Translations under genes and position numbers: made by a program
Notes under the pieces: model-generated
Databases searched by the model: none
Told to the model about the DNA's origin: nothing
Seen by the model: only the letters and a program-made list of their open reading frames with translations
Part shown: positions 7,861 to 15,787 of the stretch, piece by piece
Numbering within the stretch: position 1 is the first letter of the stretch
How the letters are laid out: every line of letters starts with the position of its first letter
NCBI GenBank assembly: GCA_937890745.1
Contig: CALADH010000093.1
Location: 1-34,551 of the forward strand
Reading direction: 5' to 3'
Length of the DNA stretch: 34,551 nt
Source of the DNA: Scybalocola_A sp900557175
Lineage (GTDB): Bacteria > Bacillota > Clostridia > Lachnospirales > Lachnospiraceae

Positions 7861-9255
7861 CTATGCCTTTCTTCGTTTCAGCCAAAGCACGAAACCGCAC
7901 ACAAGCACTGCCACCGGAATAATTCCGATAAACAATACGGCATAAGTTCCTGCTGCCGGAATTGTATTGCTGGCAACTTCAAGACTCTTTGCTTCGATTG
8001 AAATATTTGATACATCATCAAAATAGGATGTCACTGCATTCATAAAAAATGTCAGGTTGCTCAAATTCGTAAATGATTTTGTAATTGTATCATCAATCAA
8101 TGTCGATGTGCCGAGTACAATCAGTTTAGCTGTTGTATCATCATCAATGGCATCCTCAGCCACAGCACCGAGTACATAAGTGCCTTCTTCCTGAGATTCC
8201 TCCGTTAATAAAAGTCCGCTGTCCGAAGTTGACATCATACTTTCATTTGTGATTGTATCTTTTTCCGGCTCGCCCAGTGTCATCGCCTTTGAATTTAATA
8301 TAAGCGCAAGTGTGTCATCCGATATACCCTCTGTATAGTCACTGCCTGTCATTTCAGGGAAAACGGCAAGCGGATTATTCTGATAGCACCGCGCAGTATC
8401 TGCCGCATAGCCCGGCAAAACAGTCATACCATAAATCTTCATAAATGCTTCCAAATTCGGAAGTTCATCTTCTGTCATGCCCAAAAGAATCATCACATGA
8501 CCGCCGCCGTCCATATATTCTGTCAGCATCTCTTTTTCATCGTCTGCCAAATCACTTGTCGGCGCATTGATGATTAAAAGGTCACAGTCTTTTGGAATAC
8601 CACCGTCAGAAAGCAGGTTCACCGACGCCGTTTCAAAATTCTGCTTCGTAATAAGCTCCGTGACTGTCGCAGACAGGCTGCTCTCGCCGTGCCCCTCTGT
8701 CGTATAAATTTTCTTTGCCGTATCATTAATAACATAATCAATGGCACTCGTCAGCTGGCCTTCGCCGTCAAACTCGGACTCCTTGTACTGTCCGTAATAA
8801 TAGTAGCTCATCTGATCAAAGACAATCACGTCACTAAATGTAAAGGATGTTGTTTTTCCTGTCTCATCACAGGACACGACAATACTGTTTTCAGAAACAT
8901 CATACTTTTCAAGCACTGACGGATGCAGTACCGGATCAATTGTCTCTACTGAAATATGGTCGGACATATCGGCATATTTTTCAATAAAGCGTGAAATTCT
9001 TGTATCAATATTTTTTTCTTCTGCAATAATATGAATCTTTACATCCTTATCAAGCTTTCCAATCACTTCTTTTGACGTATCGCCGATATCATAAATTTTT
9101 GTGCTTGTCATGTCGATATTGCGTACACCGGCAGGCAGCTGGTTCAATATCATATTTGCGACAATGACAATAGCAATGACGATTACCGAAATCATAATGC
9201 TGTAGCTGCCGTGCTTAAAATGTTTGTCAGTAAATAACTTTTTAATTCTGTTCAT
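7861..9255 (-). CDS. GldG-like subunit of an ABC transporter
   Basis: This 464-residue protein has one membrane helix near the N-terminus (about 18-37), a long extracytoplasmic region and a C-terminal helix (about 435-458) ending in LKRRKA. The region after the first helix (DIGDTSKEVIGKLDKDVKI and the later YTTEGHGE) matches the GldG / ABC-type uncharacterised family. In Bacteroidetes GldA, GldF and GldG serve gliding. In Firmicutes the same set occurs without gliding and its cargo is not known. AGGAGG lies 8 bases before the ATG. Its stop abuts the next gene, whose binding site overlaps the end of this frame. Confidence 0.88.
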   Translation of the reverse strand: MNRIKKLFTDKHFKHGSYSIMISVIVIAIVIVANMILNQLPAGVRNIDMTSTKIYDIGDTSKEVIGKLDKDVKIHIIAEEKNIDTRISRFIEKYADMSDHISVETIDPVLHPSVLEKYDVSENSIVVSCDETGKTTSFTFSDVIVFDQMSYYYYGQYKESEFDGEGQLTSAIDYVINDTAKKIYTTEGHGESSLSATVTELITKQNFETASVNLLSDGGIPKDCDLLIINAPTSDLADDEKEMLTEYMDGGGHVMILLGMTEDELPNLEAFMKIYGMTVLPGYAADTARCYQNNPLAVFPEMTGSDYTEGISDDTLALILNSKAMTLGEPEKDTITNESMMSTSDSGLLLTEESQEEGTYVLGAVAEDAIDDDTTAKLIVLGTSTLIDDTITKSFTNLSNLTFFMNAVTSYFDDVSNISIEAKSLEVASNTIPAAGTYAVLFIGIIPVAVLVCGFVLWLKRRKA

Positions 9256-9267
9256 AAATCTGTCCTC

Positions 9268-10134
9268 CTAACTCCATCTTCTTTTCAGCAGCACCTGTAC
9301 TGTCAAAAATATGAAAATAAAGCTCATCGACAGATAAAAAATCAGGCCGGTAACATCAAAAATATTGTTATACGCAAAATTATCAAAAGCATTTCTTATA
9401 TCTATTTTTGAAAGAATGGCGCTTAAGCCGTTCTGAAATACCGATGAGTCAAAAATATAAACTAGAAAGCATGAGACAATACCGGCAGCTTCAAGTATTG
9501 CCGCCACAAACCAGTTTCTCGTCACGCCCCACACAATCAGTGCAAATACGGTCACAAAAATAAGAAGGCCAATGACCGTTCCCATTTCTGATGATGGCAA
9601 AAAACTGATTAAATCGCTCCATAAGCAAAGCACAAAAAGGATACCGAAGGTACCGACCGCGGCAATGACCTGACTTTCTGTCAGTGCGGAAATAAACATA
9701 CCGATGGCAATAAATATACATCCCAGCAGGAAAAATGCAAGAATCGACGCATAATCTGTGAGGAGGTAAGCTTCGCCGTTTGCCTTAATAATCAGCGGGC
9801 ACAGGCACGAAATCAGTACCGGAATAAGAAATACTGTTACCATCGCAAAATATTTTCCGAGAACAATCTGCGTCACACTGACCGGCGCTGTCAAAAGCAG
9901 CTGGTCTGTCTTCGTTTTCTTGTCTTCCGCGAAGCTTTTCATCGTCAGCACCGGCACTGCAATCAAAAGGATTGTCATCGTCGAATTTAATGCATAGGAA
10001 AAATAAGGATAACCGCTGTATAAATTATAGGCCATAAAATAAATACCCATAAATGCTGTAAAAAATGCGATAAACACATAGCCGGTCATCGAATTAAAAT
10101 AAGATTTAAGCTCTCTTTTATAAATCGCCGTCAT
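9268..10134 (-). CDS. ABC-2 type permease (GldF-like)
   Basis: The product is about 288 residues with six predicted membrane helices and begins MTAIYKRELKSYFNSMTGYVF, the classic start of ABC-2 exporters of the GldF/NosY type. SFAEDKKTKTDQLLLTAPVS is the cytoplasmic coupling loop typical of this family. The frame is open further upstream to 10281, but that part lies over the repeat-coding tail of the ATPase gene and gives an implausible Lys/Arg-rich run. AGGAGG 9 bases before the ATG at 10134 decides the start. The first 17 bases overlap the end of the ATPase gene. Confidence 0.9.
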   Translation of the reverse strand: MTAIYKRELKSYFNSMTGYVFIAFFTAFMGIYFMAYNLYSGYPYFSYALNSTMTILLIAVPVLTMKSFAEDKKTKTDQLLLTAPVSVTQIVLGKYFAMVTVFLIPVLISCLCPLIIKANGEAYLLTDYASILAFFLLGCIFIAIGMFISALTESQVIAAVGTFGILFVLCLWSDLISFLPSSEMGTVIGLLIFVTVFALIVWGVTRNWFVAAILEAAGIVSCFLVYIFDSSVFQNGLSAILSKIDIRNAFDNFAYNNIFDVTGLIFYLSMSFIFIFLTVQVLLKRRWS

Positions 10135-11206
10135 GCTCTGACTCCTCCTGTTGCTCATTATAGTCTTGTTCCGGCAAAAGCGTGCCTTCTTCCTGTACTT
10201 CAGCATCTTCCGGTACTTCGGTATCTTCCGGTACTTCGCTATCTTCCGGCGCTTCGGCATCCTCCGGCGCTTCGCCGTCACCTGCTGTCAGTTCAAGGAA
10301 GATTTTCTCCAGTGAAACAATTTTCATGGACATCGTAAGTATCGGACAATGACGCTCTGCAAAAGCATAAAAAAGCGCCTCCCGGATATCCGCGCTGTCA
10401 TTTTCTTTAATCGTAAAACGGACAATGCCTTCCTCCGATGAAATATTATCCAACTCGGCCGAAGGGCAGACATCAAAAACAATATTTCTGATTTCATCGA
10501 CTGTGCCCTTCACTTCCATTTCGAGGGTATTATCCCGGTTCATCATATGTTCAAGATTTTCCGGCGTATCGCTGGCAACAAGACGGCCGTGTGAAATAAT
10601 AAGTATGTGGTCGCAGACTGCACTGACCTCCTGCAGAATATGAGAACTTAAAATAATTGTATGTTCTTTTGAAAGCATCTTAATTAAATCCCGGATCTCA
10701 ATAATCTGCTTCGGATCAAGACCGACGGTCGGCTCATCGAGAATAATAATCGGCGGAAAGCCTAAAATCGCCTGGGCAAGACCGACTCTCTGCTTATAGC
10801 CCTTTGAAAGATTTTTAATCAGTCTCGGCATCATATCTGTCAGCTTTGTCATATCCACAACCTTTAAAATCTGACCGGCACGCTCACTTTTAGGAATCTT
10901 CTTAAGTTCTGCCGCAAATTCAAGATATTCTTTCACTGTCATATCCATATATAGCGGCGGAATTTCCGGCAGATAGCCGATACACTTTTTGGCAGCCTCC
11001 GGTTCGTCTAAAATATTGTGACCGTTAATAATAACTTCGCCGGAGGTGGCACCGATATATCCGGTCATAATATTCATCGTTGTTGATTTTCCCGCGCCGT
11101 TTGGCCCAAGAAAACCGTAAATCTGCCCTTTCTCCACTTTAAAGCTTAAGTCATCCACGGCTTTGTGATTGCCATAGCGTTTGACAAGATGATTTACTTC
11201 AATCAC
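10118..11206 (-). CDS. ABC transporter ATP-binding protein (GldA-like) with acidic repeat tail
   Basis: The product is 362 residues. Walker A GPNGAGKST is at 34-42, followed by the signature LSKGYKQRVGLAQAI and Walker B IIILDEPTVGLDP. It powers the exporter formed with the downstream permease, GldG and DUF4340 proteins. The C-terminal 50 residues are an acidic tail made of five copies of a six-residue unit like VPEDTE; this is not part of the family core. A TTG at 11224 is in frame, but AAGGAGGT 7 bases before the GTG at 11206 shows that GTG is the real start. No convincing promoter was found in the AT-rich 230 bases upstream; a CTAAAA-TATTTTAG palindrome lies at 11275-11289. Confidence 0.92.
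   Translation of the reverse strand: MIEVNHLVKRYGNHKAVDDLSFKVEKGQIYGFLGPNGAGKSTTMNIMTGYIGATSGEVIINGHNILDEPEAAKKCIGYLPEIPPLYMDMTVKEYLEFAAELKKIPKSERAGQILKVVDMTKLTDMMPRLIKNLSKGYKQRVGLAQAILGFPPIIILDEPTVGLDPKQIIEIRDLIKMLSKEHTIILSSHILQEVSAVCDHILIISHGRLVASDTPENLEHMMNRDNTLEMEVKGTVDEIRNIVFDVCPSAELDNISSEEGIVRFTIKENDSADIREALFYAFAERHCPILTMSMKIVSLEKIFLELTAGDGEAPEDAEAPEDSEVPEDTEVPEDAEVQEEGTLLPEQDYNEQQEESEHDGDL
10187..10276 (-). repeat. 18-bp tandem repeat in the ATPase tail
   Basis: Four clear units begin at 10205, 10223, 10241 and 10259, with a degenerate fifth at 10187. Each encodes six residues of the type (A/V)PED(A/S/T)E, keeping the frame. Confidence 0.85.
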
Positions 11207-11376
11207 TTGTTTTACCTCCTTCAAATGATGTCTTCTTATATTTGCAGGTCAGAGCCTTGCCCCGTCCCACTTAAGCTAAAAATATTTTAGGAAAAATTTG
11301 TGAAATTTTACGGATTTAATTGTGAAAAAATTTCGTTAAAATAGTGTTTTTTTTGTGTTCAATTTATGGTTTTGTC

Positions 11377-11405
11377 TTGTGTTCACCGTGCAAAAGTGTC
11401 ATAAT
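11377..11405 (+). promoter_or_regulatory. Promoter of the oxidoreductase gene
   Basis: TTGTGT (11377-11382), 17 bases and CATAAT (11400-11405). Predicted start is near 11412, leaving a 25-base leader with an AGGAGG site. Confidence 0.5.
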
Positions 11406-11437
11406 AAAAGTATATCTATTTTACAGGAGGACTCCAT

Positions 11438-12400
11438 ATGGTACGACTTGGTTTTATCGGAACGAGTGCAATTGCGCTGCAATTTGCCGATGCTGCAGCC
11501 TCAACAGGACTTTTTAAATTTGAGGCCGTCTGCTCACGCCGGGCGGAAACTGCCGAAGCCTTTTGCAGTAAAGTCCCTTTTAAGAAAATTTATACTTCAC
11601 TATCAGAGCTTGCGGATGATACTGATGTCGATGCTATCTATATTGCATCGCCAAACAGCCTGCATTATGAACAGGCGCTGATGATGCTTGAGCATAAAAA
11701 ACATGTCCTCTGCGAAAAGCCGATGACAACAGCATTATCACAGCACCGCACACTTTTAGACACAGCCAAAAAGCATGGTGTTGTTCTTCTTGAAGCAATG
11801 CGGCCGTCTTTTGATCCGGCTTACACAGCACTTTTAAACGCGCTGCCAAAGCTTGATACAATCCGCCGGGTAAGCTTTTCCTTCTGCCAGTATTCTTCAA
11901 GATACGACAATTTCAACAACGGTATTATTGCCAACGTTTTTAATCCTGAAATGGGCGGCGGCGCTCTTTTAGATATCGGCATTTATCCGGTTTATATGCT
12001 GGCATTTTTATTTGGTATGCCTAAAGCATGCCGCTGCTTTAATCTCCGCCTGAAAAACGGCGTCGATGGTCTTGGGGAAATCATCGCCACCTATGATGGA
12101 TTTATCGGAGAAATCAGCTATTCAAAAATTACAAATTCATTTGTGCCAAGCCGCATCGAGGGCGAGGCCGGCTATATAACTATTGATAAGATTTCAAGTC
12201 CGTCAGAAATTATCATTCATTTTAATGACGGACGGGAAAAAGTGGTTTACAAAGCGCCTGCCATCAATAACATGGTTTACGAGGCAGAGGCTTTTCATAA
12301 AATGATTCATGGGGCGTTGTCAGCCGACCGCTGGCACAAAGCTTCTTTAGATGCCATCGCCATTGTCGAAGCAGCATTTAAGGATGCGGCATTGTCCTAG
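11438..12400 (+). CDS. Gfo/Idh/MocA family NAD(P)-dependent oxidoreductase
   Basis: This 320-residue protein has an N-terminal Rossmann fold (LGFIGTSAIA, about 4-13), the conserved CEKPMTT motif (EKP at 92-94) and the C-terminal family motif GGGALLDIGIYPVYM. Members oxidise or reduce sugars, inositols and similar compounds with NAD(P). The substrate cannot be read from the sequence, and no sugar-pathway genes are adjacent. AGGAGG lies 7 bases before the ATG. It probably forms one transcript with the following nuclease gene, since no terminator separates them; the spacer holds a duplicated hairpin that begins at the stop codon of this gene. Confidence 0.92.
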   Translation: MVRLGFIGTSAIALQFADAAASTGLFKFEAVCSRRAETAEAFCSKVPFKKIYTSLSELADDTDVDAIYIASPNSLHYEQALMMLEHKKHVLCEKPMTTALSQHRTLLDTAKKHGVVLLEAMRPSFDPAYTALLNALPKLDTIRRVSFSFCQYSSRYDNFNNGIIANVFNPEMGGGALLDIGIYPVYMLAFLFGMPKACRCFNLRLKNGVDGLGEIIATYDGFIGEISYSKITNSFVPSRIEGEAGYITIDKISSPSEIIIHFNDGREKVVYKAPAINNMVYEAEAFHKMIHGALSADRWHKASLDAIAIVEAAFKDAALS

Positions 12401-12463
12401 TCATCTTATGCTTTGCCGGAAACGGCACTGTGTCAGTCATTTTATGCTTTGCCGGAAACGGCA
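12399..12463 (+). repeat. Duplicated 29-bp unit with GAAA-loop hairpin
   Basis: Two 29-base copies at 12399-12427 and 12435-12463 differ at one base and repeat with a 36-base period. Each ends in TGCCG-GAAA-CGGCA, a 5-base-pair stem closed by a GNRA-type loop. They fill the gap between the oxidoreductase stop codon and the ribosome binding site of the next gene. Confidence 0.9.
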
Positions 12464-12478
12464 GATTGGAGGGTTTAT

Positions 12479-14086
12479 ATGGAACTTATGTTTTTAGGTG
12501 CGGCCCACGAGGTCACAGGAAGCTGCTCGCTTTTAACTGTTGCGGGCCACAAAATACTTATTGATTACGGCATGGAGCAGGGCCCGGATACTTATGAAAA
12601 CTGTGAATTTCCGCTGGCGCCGGCCGATGTAGACTGCGTCTTTTTGACACATGCACATATCGACCATTCCGGTCGTCTTCCACTTCTTGCTGCTGAAGGA
12701 TTTAGCGGACAGATTTATGCTACCGGCGCAACGTGCCGTCTCTGTAACATTATGCTTCTGGACTCGGCACATATTCAGGAATTTGAAGCCCAGTGGCGCA
12801 ACAGGAAAAACCGCCGTGCCGGCCGTGATATTTACGTGCCGCTCTATACAGTGGACGATGCCATTCATGCCTCAGAGCTTTTTGTTCCCTGTGTTTATGA
12901 CAAAAGCTATCAGATATTCCCTGAGGTATCAATTCGCTTTATTGATGCGGGCCATCTTCTTGGCTCTGCCGGCATTGAAGTCACTGTCACTGAAAACGGC
13001 ATCACAAAAACACTTGTTTTTTCCGGAGATATCGGCAATACAGACCAGCCTCTGATCCGCAATCCGAATTATTTTAACAGAGCCGACTATGTTATTATGG
13101 AATCAACCTACGGTGACAGAAGCCACAACAAACGCATTGATTACATTTCCCAGCTTGTGCCAATTCTGCAGCGTACCCTTGACCGCGGCGGCAATGTTGT
13201 TATTCCATCCTTTGCCGTCGGCCGTACACAGGAGCTGCTCTATTTTCTGAGGGAAATTAAAGAAAAGAATCTCATTCACGGCCACGACCATTTTCCGGTT
13301 TATGTGGACAGCCCGCTTGCCGTAGAATCAACAATGATATTTACTCAGAGTATGCGGGAATATTTTGACAGTGAAGCACTTGCGCTTCTTGATAAAGGTA
13401 TCAACCCGATTAATTTTGAAGATTTGAAAGTTTCGATTACAAGCGATGATTCAAAAACAATCAACGAAGACACCGTGCCAAAGGTGATTATTTCTGCCAG
13501 CGGCATGTGCGAAGCCGGACGTATACGCCACCACTTAAAACATAATCTCTGGCGGCCGGAATCAACAATCCTGTTTGTCGGCTATCAGGCTTACGGCACA
13601 CTTGGCCGCGCTATTGTGGAAGGTGCAAAGTCTGTCCGTCTTTTTGAAGAAACGATTCAGATTCAGGCAGAGATATGCCAGCTTGACGGTATCAGCGGAC
13701 ATGCCGATAATAACGGTCTTATGACATGGATAAAGCATTTTGAAAATAAGCCGGACACCGTCTTTATTAACCACGGTGAAGATGACGTATGTGAAATCTT
13801 TGCAAAACGTCTGAGAGATGAGCTTTCATTAAATGCCGTTGCCCCATACAATGGCTCGGTCTATGACCTGATGACCGGCGAATGCACCGTACAGGGCAAT
13901 ATGGTTAAAATACCGAAAAAGACGGGCGAAAGCGGCGTCCGCAGCATGAATCCGGTTTACAGAGAGCTGCTTAACGCCGGAGAATTTCTTGATAAGGTTA
14001 TTTCCCACAATGAAGGCGGCGCCAACAAAGATTTGCGTGCTTTTACAAAAGAGCTTATGGCTTTATGTGAAAAATGGGACAGATAA
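12479..14086 (+). CDS. Metallo-beta-lactamase fold beta-CASP RNA nuclease
   Basis: The product is 535 residues beginning MELMFLGAAHEVTGSCSLL. The zinc motif THAHIDHSG gives H58, H60, D62 and H63; further metal ligands lie in DAGHLLGSAG and in FSGDIGN. The beta-CASP domain (VIPSFAVGRTQELLYFL onward, and SASGMCEAGRIRHHL) and the C-terminal RNA-specificity motif with SGHAD follow. This is the bacterial/archaeal homologue group of the CPSF73/Ysh1 nuclease and is expected to cut or trim RNA in the cytoplasm. An upstream ATG at 12413 is in frame but lies in the repeat and has no binding site. GGAGGG 5 bases before 12479 fixes the start. A strong terminator follows. Confidence 0.93.
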   Translation: MELMFLGAAHEVTGSCSLLTVAGHKILIDYGMEQGPDTYENCEFPLAPADVDCVFLTHAHIDHSGRLPLLAAEGFSGQIYATGATCRLCNIMLLDSAHIQEFEAQWRNRKNRRAGRDIYVPLYTVDDAIHASELFVPCVYDKSYQIFPEVSIRFIDAGHLLGSAGIEVTVTENGITKTLVFSGDIGNTDQPLIRNPNYFNRADYVIMESTYGDRSHNKRIDYISQLVPILQRTLDRGGNVVIPSFAVGRTQELLYFLREIKEKNLIHGHDHFPVYVDSPLAVESTMIFTQSMREYFDSEALALLDKGINPINFEDLKVSITSDDSKTINEDTVPKVIISASGMCEAGRIRHHLKHNLWRPESTILFVGYQAYGTLGRAIVEGAKSVRLFEETIQIQAEICQLDGISGHADNNGLMTWIKHFENKPDTVFINHGEDDVCEIFAKRLRDELSLNAVAPYNGSVYDLMTGECTVQGNMVKIPKKTGESGVRSMNPVYRELLNAGEFLDKVISHNEGGANKDLRAFTKELMALCEKWDR

Positions 14087-14093
14087 ATACAAA

Positions 14094-14127
14094 AAACGAG
14101 GGGGCGATTTAAAAATCGCCCCATTTT
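14094..14127. terminator. Bidirectional terminator between the nuclease gene and cyuA
   Basis: GGGGCGATT (14101-14109) pairs with AATCGCCCC (14114-14122). ATTTT follows on the plus strand, and on the minus strand CTCGTTTTTTG. It serves both converging genes, more strongly the minus-strand one. Confidence 0.88.
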
Positions 14128-15502
14128 AATCAACGCACGTCATCATATGTATGATTTCTCTATCTGTCTCCTTCATACCGTCCCGGCCAAGCGTACATAT
14201 ATTCTGAATAGTTTTCTCAACGCCCTTTGACACAAGTCCCTCTCCGGCGTAAAACTGCTGTCCGTTTAAATACATTTCATAGCCGAGAATACCGGCCTCC
14301 ACCGACATCGCAATCTTTGCCGCACAGGAAGCCTTTGCGCCGTCACAAATCATTCCCGAAGTAATCGCCAGTGTATTGACAAGTGTGTGCGCCACCGTCT
14401 CAAAATCACCGCCTTTAAGATAAGCAATGCCAGCCGCTGCTGCCGCACCGGCGCTGACCGCGCCGCAATAAGCCGACAGAGAACCGATACCCTTTTTCTG
14501 GTGGATCGCCGTCAGATTCGCAAGGACAAGTGCCCGGTAAAGCCGTTCTTTTTCAGCGCCAATTTCCTTTGCATATTCAATCACCGGCAAAGAAACTGTC
14601 AGTCCCTGATTGCCGCTGCCTGAATTAATAACAACCGGAAGTTCACAGCCATTCATCCGCGCATCTGAACCGGCCGCCGCCCGCGCTTTCGCACGGCTGC
14701 GTACATCACTGCCGCATGTTTTTAAAATCACCTTGCCGATATTGGCACCGTAATCACCTCGAAGCCCCTCGTCAGAAATTTTTGTATTATATTCAATCTG
14801 CCGGTCAAGGACAGCTTCCACCGGGCTTATATCCGCACTGTCGGCATAATCATAAATATCACGGATATTCAAATATCCATACAGTGTATCGGCAGCTTTG
14901 TCTGAATCATCCGAACCAGCAGCTTTATCTGGAGCATCCGAACTACCGGCTTTATCACTCACACCGGCGGCACTTAATGTTTGCACTTCGCCATCACAAT
15001 CGCTGACATCGGTCTGATCAAGCAGCACTTCATCATTTTTTCTCATGTATACAATATTCGTATGCTTTCCTGAAATACGCACAGCAGCGCTCTCATCGCC
15101 CTTATAAACATTCACAAAAATATCAAGTGTCGCTTTGGACTCTGACTGCTTAATCGTTATCGGTGTTTCTTCTAAATATTTTTTGAAAAATACTTTTTCC
15201 GCCTCCGTCACCATTGAGAGCACTTCCAGCTCCAAATCCTCACGGCCGGCAGTAATACCGATAGCTGCTGCCGCTTCAATGCCTCTGGCACCGCCCGTAT
15301 TCGGTACGATGACACTTTTCACATTTTTAATAATATTGCCGCTTGCAAAGACAACAACACGTTCCGGCAGCACGCCCAAAAGTGCTCTTGCCTTTGCCGC
15401 ACAGTATGCAAGGGCAATCGGTTCTGTACAGCCCATCGCCGGTACAAGCTCCCGTTTTAATATTTCCTCATATGCTTTCATCACAGCCTTCTTATTTTCC
15501 AT
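14126..15502 (-). CDS. cyuA: L-cysteine desulfidase family protein (UPF0597, serine dehydratase alpha-like)
   Basis: The product is about 458 residues. PAMGCTEPIALAYCAAKAR near the start (C25) and the later NSGSGNQGLT, YCGAVSAGAAAAAG and ICDGAKASCAAKIA are the hallmarks of the UPF0597/CyuA family, [4Fe-4S] enzymes that degrade cysteine to pyruvate, ammonia and sulfide. An upstream in-frame ATG exists at 15532, but GAGG about 8 bases before the ATG at 15502 favours the latter. Residues about 180-206 are a low-complexity insertion (repeats of SDKA...D) encoded by a 27-bp tandem repeat; family members are usually shorter. The promoter at 15552-15581 has a dyad just upstream. Cysteine as substrate is inferred from the family. 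Confidence 0.85.
   Translation of the reverse strand: MENKKAVMKAYEEILKRELVPAMGCTEPIALAYCAAKARALLGVLPERVVVFASGNIIKNVKSVIVPNTGGARGIEAAAAIGITAGREDLELEVLSMVTEAEKVFFKKYLEETPITIKQSESKATLDIFVNVYKGDESAAVRISGKHTNIVYMRKNDEVLLDQTDVSDCDGEVQTLSAAGVSDKAGSSDAPDKAAGSDDSDKAADTLYGYLNIRDIYDYADSADISPVEAVLDRQIEYNTKISDEGLRGDYGANIGKVILKTCGSDVRSRAKARAAAGSDARMNGCELPVVINSGSGNQGLTVSLPVIEYAKEIGAEKERLYRALVLANLTAIHQKKGIGSLSAYCGAVSAGAAAAAGIAYLKGGDFETVAHTLVNTLAITSGMICDGAKASCAAKIAMSVEAGILGYEMYLNGQQFYAGEGLVSKGVEKTIQNICTLGRDGMKETDREIIHMMTCVD
14892..14972 (-). repeat. 27-bp tandem repeat inside cyuA
   Basis: Three units start at 14892, 14919 and 14946. The first two differ at few positions and the third is more degenerate. Each adds nine residues in frame, producing the Ser/Asp/Lys/Ala-rich insertion. 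Confidence 0.85.
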
Positions 15503-15532
15503 GTTCCCTACCTCATTTAACAGACTTTTCAT

Positions 15533-15561
15533 TTGAAGTTTTTCTCTACTTAGTATACAAT
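15533..15561 (+). promoter_or_regulatory. Possible plus-strand promoter overlapping the cyuA promoter
   Basis: TTGAAG (15533-15538), 17 bases and TACAAT (15556-15561). It points toward the 15729-15786 terminator with no recognisable gene in between. Confidence 0.4.
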
Positions 15562-15581
15562 CAGAATATATTATCAGTCAA
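15552..15581 (-). promoter_or_regulatory. Promoter of cyuA
   Basis: On the minus strand TTGACT (15581-15576), 18 bases and TATACT (15557-15552). The predicted start near 15545 gives a leader of about 43 bases. Its -10 overlaps the -10 of the opposite promoter. Confidence 0.65.
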
Positions 15582-15597
15582 TGTACAGGGGTGTTCA
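15582..15597. promoter_or_regulatory. Dyad immediately upstream of the cyuA -35 box
   Basis: TGTACA-GGGG-TGTTCA is an inverted repeat with one mismatch. It is centred about 44 bases upstream of the predicted cyuA start, a typical place for an activator. The regulator is unknown. Confidence 0.35.
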
Positions 15598-15728
15598 TTG
15601 TGAAAAAACATACAAAAATTGCTGTACTGACTTGTCCGCCGCTTTATTCGGCGTGCGCGCTAAATCCATACGCCTTCCGTGATGTTGATGATATTTTTGT
15701 CTATATCGCCTTTGAAAAATCATCGCCC

Positions 15729-15786
15729 AAAAAGCGTCCCCACAGCCCGGTCACTGACCGATATACCGCAGGGACGCTTTTTAATT
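15729..15786. terminator. Bidirectional branched terminator after darA
   Basis: AAAAAGCGTCCC (15729-15740) pairs with GGGACGCTTTTT (15771-15782), a perfect 12-base-pair stem. Inside the 30-base loop CGGTC (15748-15752) pairs with GACCG (15756-15760). On the minus strand it ends the permease-darA transcript; on the plus strand it would end any transcript from 15533. Confidence 0.85.
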
Positions 15787-15787
15787 T

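Larger units (their letters stand above)
15568..15786 (+). other. Candidate short intergenic transcript
   Basis: Between a plus-strand promoter and a plus-capable terminator lie about 215 bases without a recognised gene. A GTG at 15600 with CAGGGG about 8 bases before it opens a frame, but that frame runs on through the terminator and antisense into darA, so a protein is doubtful. A CGCCG/CGGCG hairpin lies near 15640. It could be a small RNA, a leader peptide or only spacer. Confidence 0.25.

Noticed and set aside
10135..10281. N-terminal extension of the permease rich in KYRK repeats
   Set aside because: It is the repeat of the ATPase tail read in another frame; the AGGAGG site before 10134 marks the true start.
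11275..11289. CTAAAA-TATTTTAG palindrome
   Set aside because: It lies in a very AT-rich spacer where such palindromes arise by chance, with no promoter to tie it to.
12413..12478. Earlier ATG for the RNA nuclease
   Set aside because: It lies within the duplicated spacer, has no ribosome binding site and precedes a conserved family start at 12479.
10187..14972. Regular short repeats resembling a CRISPR array
   Set aside because: The 18-bp and 27-bp repeats are in-frame coding repeats without spacers and the 29-bp unit has just two copies; no cas genes are present.
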